This document shows positions 1 through 5,789 of a DNA stretch of 5,791 nucleotides, piece by piece. The DNA is taken from contig JBGTLW010000060.1 in assembly GCA_041743835.1 (NCBI GenBank), positions 1 to 5,791 of the forward strand. Reading direction: 5' to 3'. The translations under genes were made by a program, and so were the position numbers. The notes under the pieces are model-generated. The model did not search any database, was not told the DNA's origin, and was given only the letters and a program-made list of their open reading frames with translations. This DNA is from JBGTLW01 sp041743835. Its GTDB lineage: Bacteria; Planctomycetota; Phycisphaerae; Phycisphaerales; Phycisphaeraceae. Positions within the stretch are counted from its first letter, which is position 1. Every line of letters begins with the position of its first letter.

Positions 1-146
1 GATGCCCAAGAGGTGTACCTCACCAGCGAGCGGGCGCAGCAGGCCGACCTTCCCGCCGCCGTGTTGCCGCGCGTCCCGCTGGATGAGCTCCCCGAGCCGA
101 TCAAGCCGCTGTATCAGCAGCCGATGCTCGAGGCCGCGAACCAGCA
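1..146 (+). other. Inverted duplicate fragment of the sigma-like gene
   Basis: Frame +1 from base 1 repeats codons 291-325 of the leftward sigma-like gene. It then continues through the spacer as PLYQQPMLEAANQ. That continuation resembles the linker before the core sigma region in planctomycete sigma-like proteins (an LP..-PLY..P-L pattern), whereas the leftward reading through the same spacer gives an unconvincing leucine- and arginine-rich string. I infer that this strand keeps about 13 true codons beyond the break. After about base 146 the frame runs into the second arm and is no longer meaningful as this gene. It has no start of its own and should not be annotated as a separate functional gene. 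Confidence 0.6.
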
Positions 147-252
147 GCTTGATCGGCTCGGGGAGCTCATCCAGCGGGACGCGCGGCAACACGGCGGCGG
201 GAAGGTCGGCCTGCTGCGCCCGCTCGCTGGTGAGGTACACCTCTTGGGCATC
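1..252. repeat. Near-perfect 106-base inverted repeat with 40-base spacer
   Basis: Bases 1-106 are the exact reverse complement of bases 147-252. The spacer is 107-146, and its edges add a further 4-base pairing (108-111 with 142-145). The arms lie inside a protein-coding region: each encodes the same 35 residues (codons 291-325 of the leftward sigma-like gene), one copy on each strand. The left arm begins at the first base of the window, so the repeat may extend further left. A perfect fold-back with a short asymmetric spacer that breaks a conserved gene is typical of an inverted chimera from whole-genome amplification or of a palindromic contig end. A genuine inverted duplication cannot be excluded from this sequence alone. 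Confidence 0.95.
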
Positions 253-1122
253 GGGGCGGGTGAAAAGGGGAGAGCTTGGGCCGCTAAGGTCGAGCGCGCG
301 GAGTCGAGCGAGTCGGTGACACGCCGCCGCCCTGCGGATCGAGCCGGGGCTTTTGCCGAAGCGCCTGGCAAGTTTCGTCACGGGGACACCCCACCGCATG
401 GCCCGTTCGATCAGCCGATGGTCGCGCTGGGATAGCTTGGTGGCGCGGCCGGGGAACAGCGATGGGCCTTGCTGCGCGAGGAGCAGGCGGATGGTTTCGT
501 GCGCGCGGTCCAGTTGCTTGCTGATGACAAGCGCCGCTTGATTGAGCGTGATGCCGGGTTTGTTGCGAACAAGCTCATGCGCCAAGGCCAGGGCTTGCTC
601 GCGTTGCTCGCTGCTTAGCCGGGCAAACTCGCCGGCCCGTCGGACACGCGTGGGCTTTTGCAGGATGAAACGCTCCACAGCCTCGCGCGGCAGGCAGACC
701 ACCGCCTTGCCCCTTGCGGCGTCGAAGACCCACCGCCACCGCAGGCCCGACTTGCGCCACCGCTCGATGGTCTTAGCGCTGACGTTGAGCCTGTCGGCAA
801 GCTGCTCGACGGTTTCGAGTTCTTCGCCCGGCTCCGGGGCCATGCGGATGGATCGGCTGAGGTTGTCGATCAGCAGACGCAGGTCCGGCGATACCGCTTC
901 GCCGATGAGCAGCACGGTGTCGGTGCTCTGCGGCGGGCGGTAGCCCGTGATGCGGTATGCGAGGTAGTCGTAGGGATACGTCGCATCGTGAGCGATCTGG
1001 TCGTGCAGCTTCTCTGCCCGGCGGACCTGCTCGGCCCTCCGCAGTTCTGGGGCACGCACAAGCTGGCGGGCCAGCTCATCGAGCTGCTTGCAGTTGAAAG
1101 TTTGGTTGGACCGTCGGCTCAC
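1..1122 (-). CDS. Sigma-70-like regulator, N-terminal part, multi-HTH, partial
   Basis: The leftward frame is open from a GTG at 1122-1120 to the window edge (374 codons), but only codons 1-325 (down to base 148) are trustworthy, because the rest crosses the inverted repeat. The GTG overlaps the mqnA stop as GTGA, with a GGGGTGA ribosome site just upstream. Visible parts are: a charged N-terminus (about 11-45, including RRAEKLHDQI); a YPYDYLAYRITGYRP segment (49-63); a MerR/excisionase-like helix-turn-helix (about 103-131, ETVEQLADRLNVSAKTIERW); a second helical unit (about 170-217, LSSEQREQALALAHEL to ETIRLLL); a third HTH (about 229-275, VPVTKLARRFGKSPGSIRRA); and the linker LDELPEPIK (317-325). 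This order resembles the N-terminal half of long planctomycete sigma-70 family proteins, whose regions 2-4 would follow. None of those regions is in the window, so sigma activity is inferred. A plain HTH transcription factor is the alternative. Confidence 0.6.
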   Translation of the reverse strand, partial: MSRRSNQTFNCKQLDELARQLVRAPELRRAEQVRRAEKLHDQIAHDATYPYDYLAYRITGYRPPQSTDTVLLIGEAVSPDLRLLIDNLSRSIRMAPEPGEELETVEQLADRLNVSAKTIERWRKSGLRWRWVFDAARGKAVVCLPREAVERFILQKPTRVRRAGEFARLSSEQREQALALAHELVRNKPGITLNQAALVISKQLDRAHETIRLLLAQQGPSLFPGRATKLSQRDHRLIERAMRWGVPVTKLARRFGKSPGSIRRAAACHRLARLRALDLSGPSSPLFTRPDAQEVYLTSERAQQADLPAAVLPRVPLDELPEPIKLLVRGLEHRLLIQRLDRLGELIQRDARQHGGGKVGLLRPLAGEVHLLGI

Positions 1123-2063
1123 CGCTCACCCCGCGCGGTGGCCCCCGCGTCGTAGAGCCGCAGCGGGCGGTGCGTTGCGATCAAGCCCATCGCGTGCGCC
1201 ATCTCGCCGAAGCGCTGGATCGCCTGCAACTCGCGCGGCCCGGTGTGGTAGTGCAGGATCCCGCCGAGGTATTCCAGCGCCAGATCGCGGGGCCAGCCCA
1301 ACGGCTCGGCATACAGGTCCGCCAGCGTGTGGACGCGCGCCACGTTGCGCTCGCGCTGCGCTGCCAGTAGGCCGGGCGTGTCGCCCAGCGAGGCGCCGAC
1401 GCGAGCCATCCAGATGGCAAACACAAAGGGCAGGCCCGTGAGCCTGTGCCACGCCTCGCCGAGGTCGAGCTGGTGGGGATAGGCTGCGGCATTTGGCGCG
1501 TCGGTCACGACCTTGTCACCAATCAGCAGCATCGCCTCTGGCCGCTCGGCGTGTTGCCCGTCAGCGCCGATATTGCGTGCGCGGTAGTCGATCATGGTTG
1601 GCTGCAGGCCGTGCATCGCGTGCAACAGCACCTGCACGAGCGCTACGGATGTGTGGCTGTCGGTGTCGGCATGGATGACGGTGATGTGGTCGATGGGCAC
1701 GCGGCTAAAAAGCCTGACCGTCAGCGTCGGGCCTTCGCACCCGATGCCGCCGACGGGCACCAGCTCCAGCGGCGTGCGTGCTCGGAAGAAGTCGATCACC
1801 GGGCAAAGCGCCATGTCCACTTCACCGGCTTCAAGCCAGGCGAGCAGGTCTGCGGGGACCGCGAGGCGCACCGGCGGGTGCGCGGGGTTGGCGGTGTGGT
1901 CCAGGCCGTGGATCAGCGGCTTGGCGTTGAGGTAAGACACGCAGCCCAGCGTGATGGTGGGGGTAGGCGGTGCGTCGGTCGGTCGGGCGCTTGGCTCTTG
2001 GCGCAGCGGGTCCGGCTGCGGGGGCTTGGGGTGCGGCGCATCGGCGGGCTGGGCGTGGGGCAT
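1119..2063 (-). CDS. mqnA: Chorismate dehydratase MqnA (futalosine menaquinone pathway)
   Basis: MqnA dehydrates chorismate to 3-[(1-carboxyvinyl)oxy]benzoate, the first committed step of the futalosine route to menaquinone, in the cytoplasm. The 314-residue product carries the family's characteristic segments: TLGCVSYLNAKPLIHGL (38-54), VDMALCPVIDFF (82-93), GGIGCEGPTLTVRLFSRVP (105-123), DTDSHTSVALVQVLL (133-147), AMLLIGDKVV (177-186) and DLGEAWHRLTGLPFVFAIW (200-218). These match the periplasmic-binding-protein-like fold of this family. The first 36 residues are a proline-rich extension with no family resemblance. No ATG, GTG or TTG lies between it and the core, so ATG 2063 is the only visible standard start. 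No clear ribosome site precedes it, and a TATAAT lies only 8 bases upstream, which suggests a leaderless message. The gene heads a leftward operon with the sigma-like gene. The other mqn genes are not in the window. Confidence 0.93.
   Translation of the reverse strand: MPHAQPADAPHPKPPQPDPLRQEPSARPTDAPPTPTITLGCVSYLNAKPLIHGLDHTANPAHPPVRLAVPADLLAWLEAGEVDMALCPVIDFFRARTPLELVPVGGIGCEGPTLTVRLFSRVPIDHITVIHADTDSHTSVALVQVLLHAMHGLQPTMIDYRARNIGADGQHAERPEAMLLIGDKVVTDAPNAAAYPHQLDLGEAWHRLTGLPFVFAIWMARVGASLGDTPGLLAAQRERNVARVHTLADLYAEPLGWPRDLALEYLGGILHYHTGPRELQAIQRFGEMAHAMGLIATHRPLRLYDAGATARGER
1126..1132 (-). promoter_or_regulatory. Ribosome binding site for the sigma-like gene
   Basis: On the leftward strand GGGGTGA lies inside the last codons of mqnA, with six bases between the GGGG core and the GTG at 1122. 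It supports the GTG as the start and implies translational coupling with mqnA through the 4-base GTGA overlap (1119-1122). Confidence 0.55.
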
Positions 2064-2071
2064 GGGCTTTG

Positions 2072-2079
2072 ATTATAGT
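2072..2079. promoter_or_regulatory. Overlapping divergent -10 boxes between mqnA and the response regulator
   Basis: In the 27-base divergent gap, the leftward strand reads TATAAT at 2077-2072, eight bases before the mqnA ATG. The rightward strand reads TATAGT at 2074-2079, eleven bases before the response-regulator ATG at 2091. The two boxes share four base pairs, so one AT-rich core could serve both directions. I see no good -35 hexamer at the usual distance on either side. Initiation 6-7 bases past each box would leave essentially leaderless or very short-leader messages. This is a motif match only. Confidence 0.4.
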
Positions 2080-2090
2080 TTGGGGCTGCG

Positions 2091-3485
2091 ATGCACACGG
2101 ATAACCAGCTACCCACCGCCCAAGTATTGATCGTCGATGACGAACCGGACCACGGCGAAGTCATGGCCGAGGCCCTGCGCCGCCTCGGCCACGTCTGCAC
2201 CATCGTCACCTCGCTGGACCAGGCGAGGGACGAGCTGAAGCACGGCCAGTTCGATCTGGTTGTGACCGACCTTGTGATGGATCGGGCCGACGACGGGATG
2301 AACGTCCTGGCGACCTCGCGGCAGACCCAGCCCAATGCCGAGACGATCATGGTCACGGCTCACGGCGACGTGCCCACCGCCAAGGCCGCCATCCGCGGCG
2401 GCGCGTATGACTTCATCGAGAAGCCGATCGACCTGGAGGTCTTCCGCACGCTCTGTGGCAACGCGCTGCGGACCGTGTTCCTCCGCGACCAGAACACCGA
2501 GCTGCGGGGCAGGCTCGATGAGCAGTTCGGCTTCGAGGGGATCATCGGCTCGTCGCCGGCGATCCGGCAACTGGTCGCGCGCATGAGGCAGGTCGCGCCG
2601 ACCGACATCCCCGTGCTCATCACCGGTGAATCCGGGACGGGCAAAGAGCTCGTCGCCCAGGCCCTGCACAACAACTCCCGCCGATCGAAGAAGCGGTTCG
2701 TCCCGCTCAACTGTGCCGGGCTAACCGAGACGCTGCTGGAGGGCGAGTTGTTCGGCCACGTCAAAGGCGCTTTTACAGATGCGACCCGCGACCGCGAGGG
2801 ACGCTTCGAGTATGCCGACGGCGGGACGCTGTTCCTCGATGAGATCGGCGACATGCCCCGGCCGATGCAGGCCAAGCTGCTCCGCGTCCTGGAGTCGGGC
2901 GAGGTGATCCGCGTCGGGTCCAACGAGGCCAAGCACGTCAGCGTCCGCTTCCTCAGCGCCACCAACCGCCCGCTGTCCGAGCTTGTCGCTTCCAATGAGT
3001 TCCGGGAAGACCTCTACTTCCGCATCAAGGGCGTCGAGCTGCACCTGCCCCCGCTGCGTGAGCGTCGGGAAGATATCCCGCTGCTTGCAAGGCACTACAT
3101 CGCGCGGTTTGCGCAGGACATGGAACGCCAGACGCCCGAGGTGGCTGAGGACCTGATGACGCTGCTGATGCGTTTTGATTGGCCGGGCAACGTGCGTCAG
3201 CTCATCAACGTGGTGCAGAGCATGGTGGTGGTGGCTGAGGGTGATCGGCTCGAACCGATGCACCTGCCCCCCGAGGTGTCCGCGGCCGTGGGCGACGCCG
3301 GCGACCAGCCCGGTCAAGCCGGAGCAGCGTCCGGCGGCGGTGGCTTGAGCCTGGACCAGATCGAGAAGCACGCGATCCGCGAGACCCTGCGCATCACCCA
3401 GGGCAACCGCGAGCAGGCCGCAAAAATGCTGGGCATCGGCGAGCGGACCCTGTACCGCAAGCTCAAAGAATACGGGCTTAAGTGA
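2091..3485 (+). CDS. NtrC-family sigma-54-dependent response regulator
   Basis: This is a phosphorylation-controlled transcription activator that would hydrolyse ATP to open sigma-54 promoters. The 464 residues are full length for the NtrC class, with domains in the usual order. The receiver (about 11-125) has the acidic pair D16/D17, phosphoacceptor D60 (VVTDLVMD), T89 and K111 (IEKP). The AAA+ domain (about 150-385) has Walker A GESGTGKE (179-186), the sigma-54 loop GAFTDA (226-231, with Asp in place of the classical second Gly), Walker B TLFLDE (246-251), sensor I SATNR (289-293), arginine-finger region FREDLYFR (304-311), LRERREDIP (322-330) and WPGNVRQL (364-371). A Gly/Ala-rich linker (about 399-418) leads to a Fis-type HTH (about 420-464). 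The start is the first ATG, close before the receiver. No partner histidine kinase is in the window, so the signal and target genes are unknown. It is transcribed divergently from mqnA. Confidence 0.95.
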   Translation: MHTDNQLPTAQVLIVDDEPDHGEVMAEALRRLGHVCTIVTSLDQARDELKHGQFDLVVTDLVMDRADDGMNVLATSRQTQPNAETIMVTAHGDVPTAKAAIRGGAYDFIEKPIDLEVFRTLCGNALRTVFLRDQNTELRGRLDEQFGFEGIIGSSPAIRQLVARMRQVAPTDIPVLITGESGTGKELVAQALHNNSRRSKKRFVPLNCAGLTETLLEGELFGHVKGAFTDATRDREGRFEYADGGTLFLDEIGDMPRPMQAKLLRVLESGEVIRVGSNEAKHVSVRFLSATNRPLSELVASNEFREDLYFRIKGVELHLPPLRERREDIPLLARHYIARFAQDMERQTPEVAEDLMTLLMRFDWPGNVRQLINVVQSMVVVAEGDRLEPMHLPPEVSAAVGDAGDQPGQAGAASGGGGLSLDQIEKHAIRETLRITQGNREQAAKMLGIGERTLYRKLKEYGLK

Positions 3486-3499
3486 TTCAGAAGTCTAAC

Positions 3500-3505
3500 G
3501 AAGGA
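3500..3505 (+). promoter_or_regulatory. Ribosome binding site for the nuclease-like gene
   Basis: GAAGGA lies five bases before the ATG at 3511. This makes 3511 the better start than the internal Met codon at 3541. It sits in the 25-base gap after the response regulator, where I see no terminator, so read-through transcription is plausible. Confidence 0.7.
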
Positions 3506-3510
3506 ATCAT

Positions 3511-4623
3511 ATGAGCGAGAGCATCTTTCATCGTACGGGCATGAATCAATATGAACCACTACGGACACGCCCCTTCGCAATCGAAAGCGAACTCGACACA
3601 CTAATCGGGAATGTTCCACACCTCTTGTCGGCTGCATTGTCCACCGAAAACCGTAAGCTGAGGTTCCTCTTAATCGACAAGCAGGTGTCCATAGATGACG
3701 AAGATGGCGGGCGCACTGGCAGGTGGTCGGCCGACCTGATGTTTATCGATAATGAAGGCGTCGTCACGATTGTCGAAGACAAACTGTCGCGCAATCCGGA
3801 GATTCGCCGCAAGATAGTAGGCCAAGCGATTGAATACGCAGCAAATGTTTCCAGCACATGGAGTGCTGATCGGATTCGTGATCGCTTGGAACAAGGGCGC
3901 GATGAAGAATCAGAATCGGTGCTCGAATTACTGGAGTACGGTGGTGCTGGCGATTTCTGGCAGCGCGTCTCAAACAATCTTAAGGCCGGTGCGCTGCGCA
4001 TCGTGTTTGTGGCCGATTCTATTCCGCGCGAGTTGAAACTCACGATCGAGTTTCTCAACCGAGTGACTGACCCGCTGGAGGTGGCGGGGATTGAGGTCAG
4101 GCAACTAGAATCTGAGGATGGAGTGGATGCGAATATACTCATCGCTTCCTCGGTAGGCTTAAGCGAACGCAAATCGAATCCTGGCCCAATAAGCCCCAAA
4201 CCAGTGCCAGTAACTATGGATGAGTTGCTGACTGCCATGCAAGGCTTGGCGCCGAATCATCCTTGGGGCTCAGCCGCTACTCAGCTTGCTGAAGAGCTAT
4301 TTGAAAGGAACGACCTCTTCCGGGCTGATGTGTACAAGACCGCAAGCGGAGGCGCTATGAGAGCGCGCTTTTGTCGCCGTACGGATGACCTAGACTTGAT
4401 CTTGATATCGGCGCTCGTACGACGAGGGCTGTGTGGTGTATCTGTGCCTGCAATGCGGTGGCCAATCTCGCTTCGTAGGTCACTTGAAGTAGAGCTGGGT
4501 CATGAGATCACTGGCAAGGGCGGGCTGGATGAGTGGCTTGGCGCGGACCCCAAGCGGAAAAATGTGTTGTGGGAGTGGTTGATCCGTGCAGCAGACGGCA
4601 CCCTAAAGGAGACACGCGAGTAA
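3511..4623 (+). CDS. PD-(D/E)XK nuclease-fold protein, function unknown
   Basis: This 370-residue protein is probably cytoplasmic, with no signal peptide or membrane segment. The N-terminal domain (about 15-205) shows a PD-(D/E)XK signature: an early acidic helix (ESELDTLI, 25-32), D75 in WSADLMFID, E89-D-K91 in TIVEDKLSR as the (D/E)xK element, and Q105-x-x-x-Y109 in VGQAIEYAA, a QxxxY motif as in RecB/Cas4-type nucleases. A later segment, LRIVFVADSIPRELK to FLNRVTDPLEVAGIEVRQL (162-199), recalls a widespread family of uncharacterised proteins with this fold. A proline-rich linker (about 222-234) joins a C-terminal domain (about 236-370) that I do not recognise. Two sampled 60-base lines are 48% and 53% GC, against 68% in a line of the neighbouring response regulator, and rare AT-rich codons such as ATA and TTA appear. 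This suggests horizontal acquisition. A role in DNA cleavage or defence is inference; no partner methylase or helicase is present. Confidence 0.75.
   Translation: MSESIFHRTGMNQYEPLRTRPFAIESELDTLIGNVPHLLSAALSTENRKLRFLLIDKQVSIDDEDGGRTGRWSADLMFIDNEGVVTIVEDKLSRNPEIRRKIVGQAIEYAANVSSTWSADRIRDRLEQGRDEESESVLELLEYGGAGDFWQRVSNNLKAGALRIVFVADSIPRELKLTIEFLNRVTDPLEVAGIEVRQLESEDGVDANILIASSVGLSERKSNPGPISPKPVPVTMDELLTAMQGLAPNHPWGSAATQLAEELFERNDLFRADVYKTASGGAMRARFCRRTDDLDLILISALVRRGLCGVSVPAMRWPISLRRSLEVELGHEITGKGGLDEWLGADPKRKNVLWEWLIRAADGTLKETRE
4606..4611 (+). promoter_or_regulatory. Ribosome binding site for ispF, inside the nuclease gene
   Basis: AAGGAG lies 11 bases before the ATG at 4623, within the last codons of the nuclease-like gene. 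It favours 4623 over an in-frame ATG at 4533, which would add 30 residues unlike any IspF. Confidence 0.6.
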
Positions 4624-5123
4624 TGCCCGGTTCTCTCTTCCGCATCGGCCACGGGTATGATCTCCACCGCCTCGAACCCGGACACCCGTTGGTGGTCTGC
4701 GGGCACCGGTTGGAGCACGACCGCGGGTGCGTGGCGCATTCCGATGGCGATGTGGTGTATCACGCGGTGACCGATGCGATCCTTGGCGCGCTGGGGCAGG
4801 CGGACATAGGCCAGCTTTTTCCCGATGATGACCCGCGGTGGAAAGGCTCGGACTCTGCCGTGTTTATTGAAGCCGCGTCGCAACGGATGCAGGACGCGGG
4901 CTATGTGCTGGGTAACCTCGACATCACCGTCATCATGCAAGCCCCCAAGCTCAGCCCGCACAAGGCGGCCATGATGGCAAACCTCACGCGCCTGCTGGGT
5001 TGCGATGCCTCACGGGTCAACCTCAAAGGCAAGACCCACGAACATGTGGATGCCCTGGGCGAGAACCGCGCGATCGCCTGCCATGCCGTGGTGCTGCTGA
5101 TGCGAGGGGACGATGCCGGTTAA
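4623..5123 (+). CDS. ispF: 2-C-methyl-D-erythritol 2,4-cyclodiphosphate synthase IspF
   Basis: IspF cyclises 4-diphosphocytidyl-2-C-methyl-D-erythritol 2-phosphate to 2-C-methyl-D-erythritol 2,4-cyclodiphosphate with release of CMP, in the MEP isoprenoid pathway. It normally acts as a cytoplasmic homotrimer. From ATG 4623 the product is 166 residues, close to the usual 155-165. Key features are RIGHGYDLH (7-15) with metal ligands D13 and H15, AHSDGD (38-43), the third metal ligand H47, DIGQLFPDDDPRWKGSDS (61-78), NLDITVIMQAPKLSPH and VNLKGKTHEHVDALGENRAIA. The last segment keeps the Thr and Glu expected near the nucleotide site but lacks the FTGRGEG form of the E. coli type. It looks closer to the KTNEGVDAIGR-like variant of other phyla. 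The start codon overlaps the nuclease stop by one base (TAATG), so translation may be coupled to the nuclease gene. No ispD lies beside it. Confidence 0.95.
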   Translation: MPGSLFRIGHGYDLHRLEPGHPLVVCGHRLEHDRGCVAHSDGDVVYHAVTDAILGALGQADIGQLFPDDDPRWKGSDSAVFIEAASQRMQDAGYVLGNLDITVIMQAPKLSPHKAAMMANLTRLLGCDASRVNLKGKTHEHVDALGENRAIACHAVVLLMRGDDAG

Positions 5124-5147
5124 TCGTTGTGTGGTGGGCGTCTTCGG

Positions 5148-5789
5148 TCACCCAAGCGCTTTGATGTAATACACCCACCACGCGGCTGCTTCGCGGGCCA
5201 TGTTGTACGGCAACTGCGTGAGCATGTACGTCTCGTGCGCGGGGACGGTGTAAACCTCGACGCCGGCCCGCTGGTAGGTGAGCTTGATGCGTGGCAGGTG
5301 GTAGCCGTGGCTGACAGCGAGGACGCGGTGCAGGCCGTGGCTGGCGAACATCGGGGTGGTGTTGTCCACGGTCCTGGCGGTGTTAAGCCCGAGTTCGTCC
5401 GTCAGGATTGCCTCCGCGGGGACGCCCGCCGCGATCGCCATATTCCGCATGACGTGGGTCTCGTGGTACGCCCCATCGCCCGGCCCGCCGGACATGACCA
5501 GCGTGTGGGCGTAGCCCTGGTGGTAGAGCGCGATGGCGGTGTTGACGCGGTCCGCCAGCGCATCGCTGGGTCGGCCATCCGCATAGGCCCTGGCGCCAAA
5601 GACGACGATCGCATCGGCGGGGCGTCGATAGTCCGCCTTGCCGAACGTCCACATCACCCCCCACGCGCCAAGCAACACAACCCCGACCGTCACCACCAAG
5701 CCAACCCCCGTCGCTCGCTTGCTGCGGCTGGCCCCGCGGCCAAGCGCCACCGCGAGCAGCGCGGCCAACAGCGGCAGTGACAACGACAC
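5148..5789 (-). CDS. DUF218 (YdcF/SanA/ElyC-like) membrane-anchored protein, probably 5'-truncated
   Basis: The product visible is 213 residues from a GTG at 5789, two bases from the window edge; the true start may lie outside. Two hydrophobic segments (about 3-17 and 28-48) flank a basic loop (RGASRSKR, 18-25). By the positive-inside rule that puts the loop in the cytoplasm and the main domain outside the membrane. The DUF218 core follows: ADAIVVFGA (58-66), a helix DALADRVNTAIALYHQG (76-92), HTLVMSGGPGDG (95-106), ETHVMRNMAIAAGVP (110-124), LGLNTARTVDN (133-143) in place of the usual E-x-T-x-x-N element, and VLAVSHGYHLPRIKLTYQRAG (about 156-175), matching the family's SxxYHxxR-like segment. 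Relatives such as SanA and ElyC are linked to envelope integrity and cell-wall precursor handling, but the biochemical role here is unknown. The gene converges on ispF across 24 bases, where I see no hairpin terminator. Confidence 0.85.
   Translation of the reverse strand: MSLSLPLLAALLAVALGRGASRSKRATGVGLVVTVGVVLLGAWGVMWTFGKADYRRPADAIVVFGARAYADGRPSDALADRVNTAIALYHQGYAHTLVMSGGPGDGAYHETHVMRNMAIAAGVPAEAILTDELGLNTARTVDNTTPMFASHGLHRVLAVSHGYHLPRIKLTYQRAGVEVYTVPAHETYMLTQLPYNMAREAAAWWVYYIKALG

Noticed and set aside
1..252. Inverted repeat as insertion-sequence ends or an invertible-promoter switch
   Set aside because: The arms are protein-coding, the 40-base spacer holds no transposase or promoter, and no recombinase gene is near. 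A fold-back artefact explains it better.
13..435. Plus-strand open frame of 140 codons at the left end
   Set aside because: Its first part is the inverted copy of the sigma-like gene and the rest is antisense to that gene. It has no coherent protein of its own.
542..1155. Plus-strand open frames of 133 and 165 codons
   Set aside because: They are antisense shadows in GC-rich DNA. The minus-strand frame through the same bases gives well-formed HTH sequences and a coupled start.
3546..4238. 230-codon minus-strand frame opposite the nuclease-like gene
   Set aside because: It is serine- and arginine-rich with no recognisable domain. The plus strand has the ribosome site and nuclease motifs.
4533..4622. 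Upstream ATG that would extend IspF by 30 residues
   Set aside because: The extension overlaps the nuclease gene and is unlike IspF. ATG 4623 has a ribosome site and gives the family length.
5124..5147. Possible bidirectional terminator between ispF and the DUF218 gene
   Set aside because: The 24 bases contain no convincing stem-loop or T-run.
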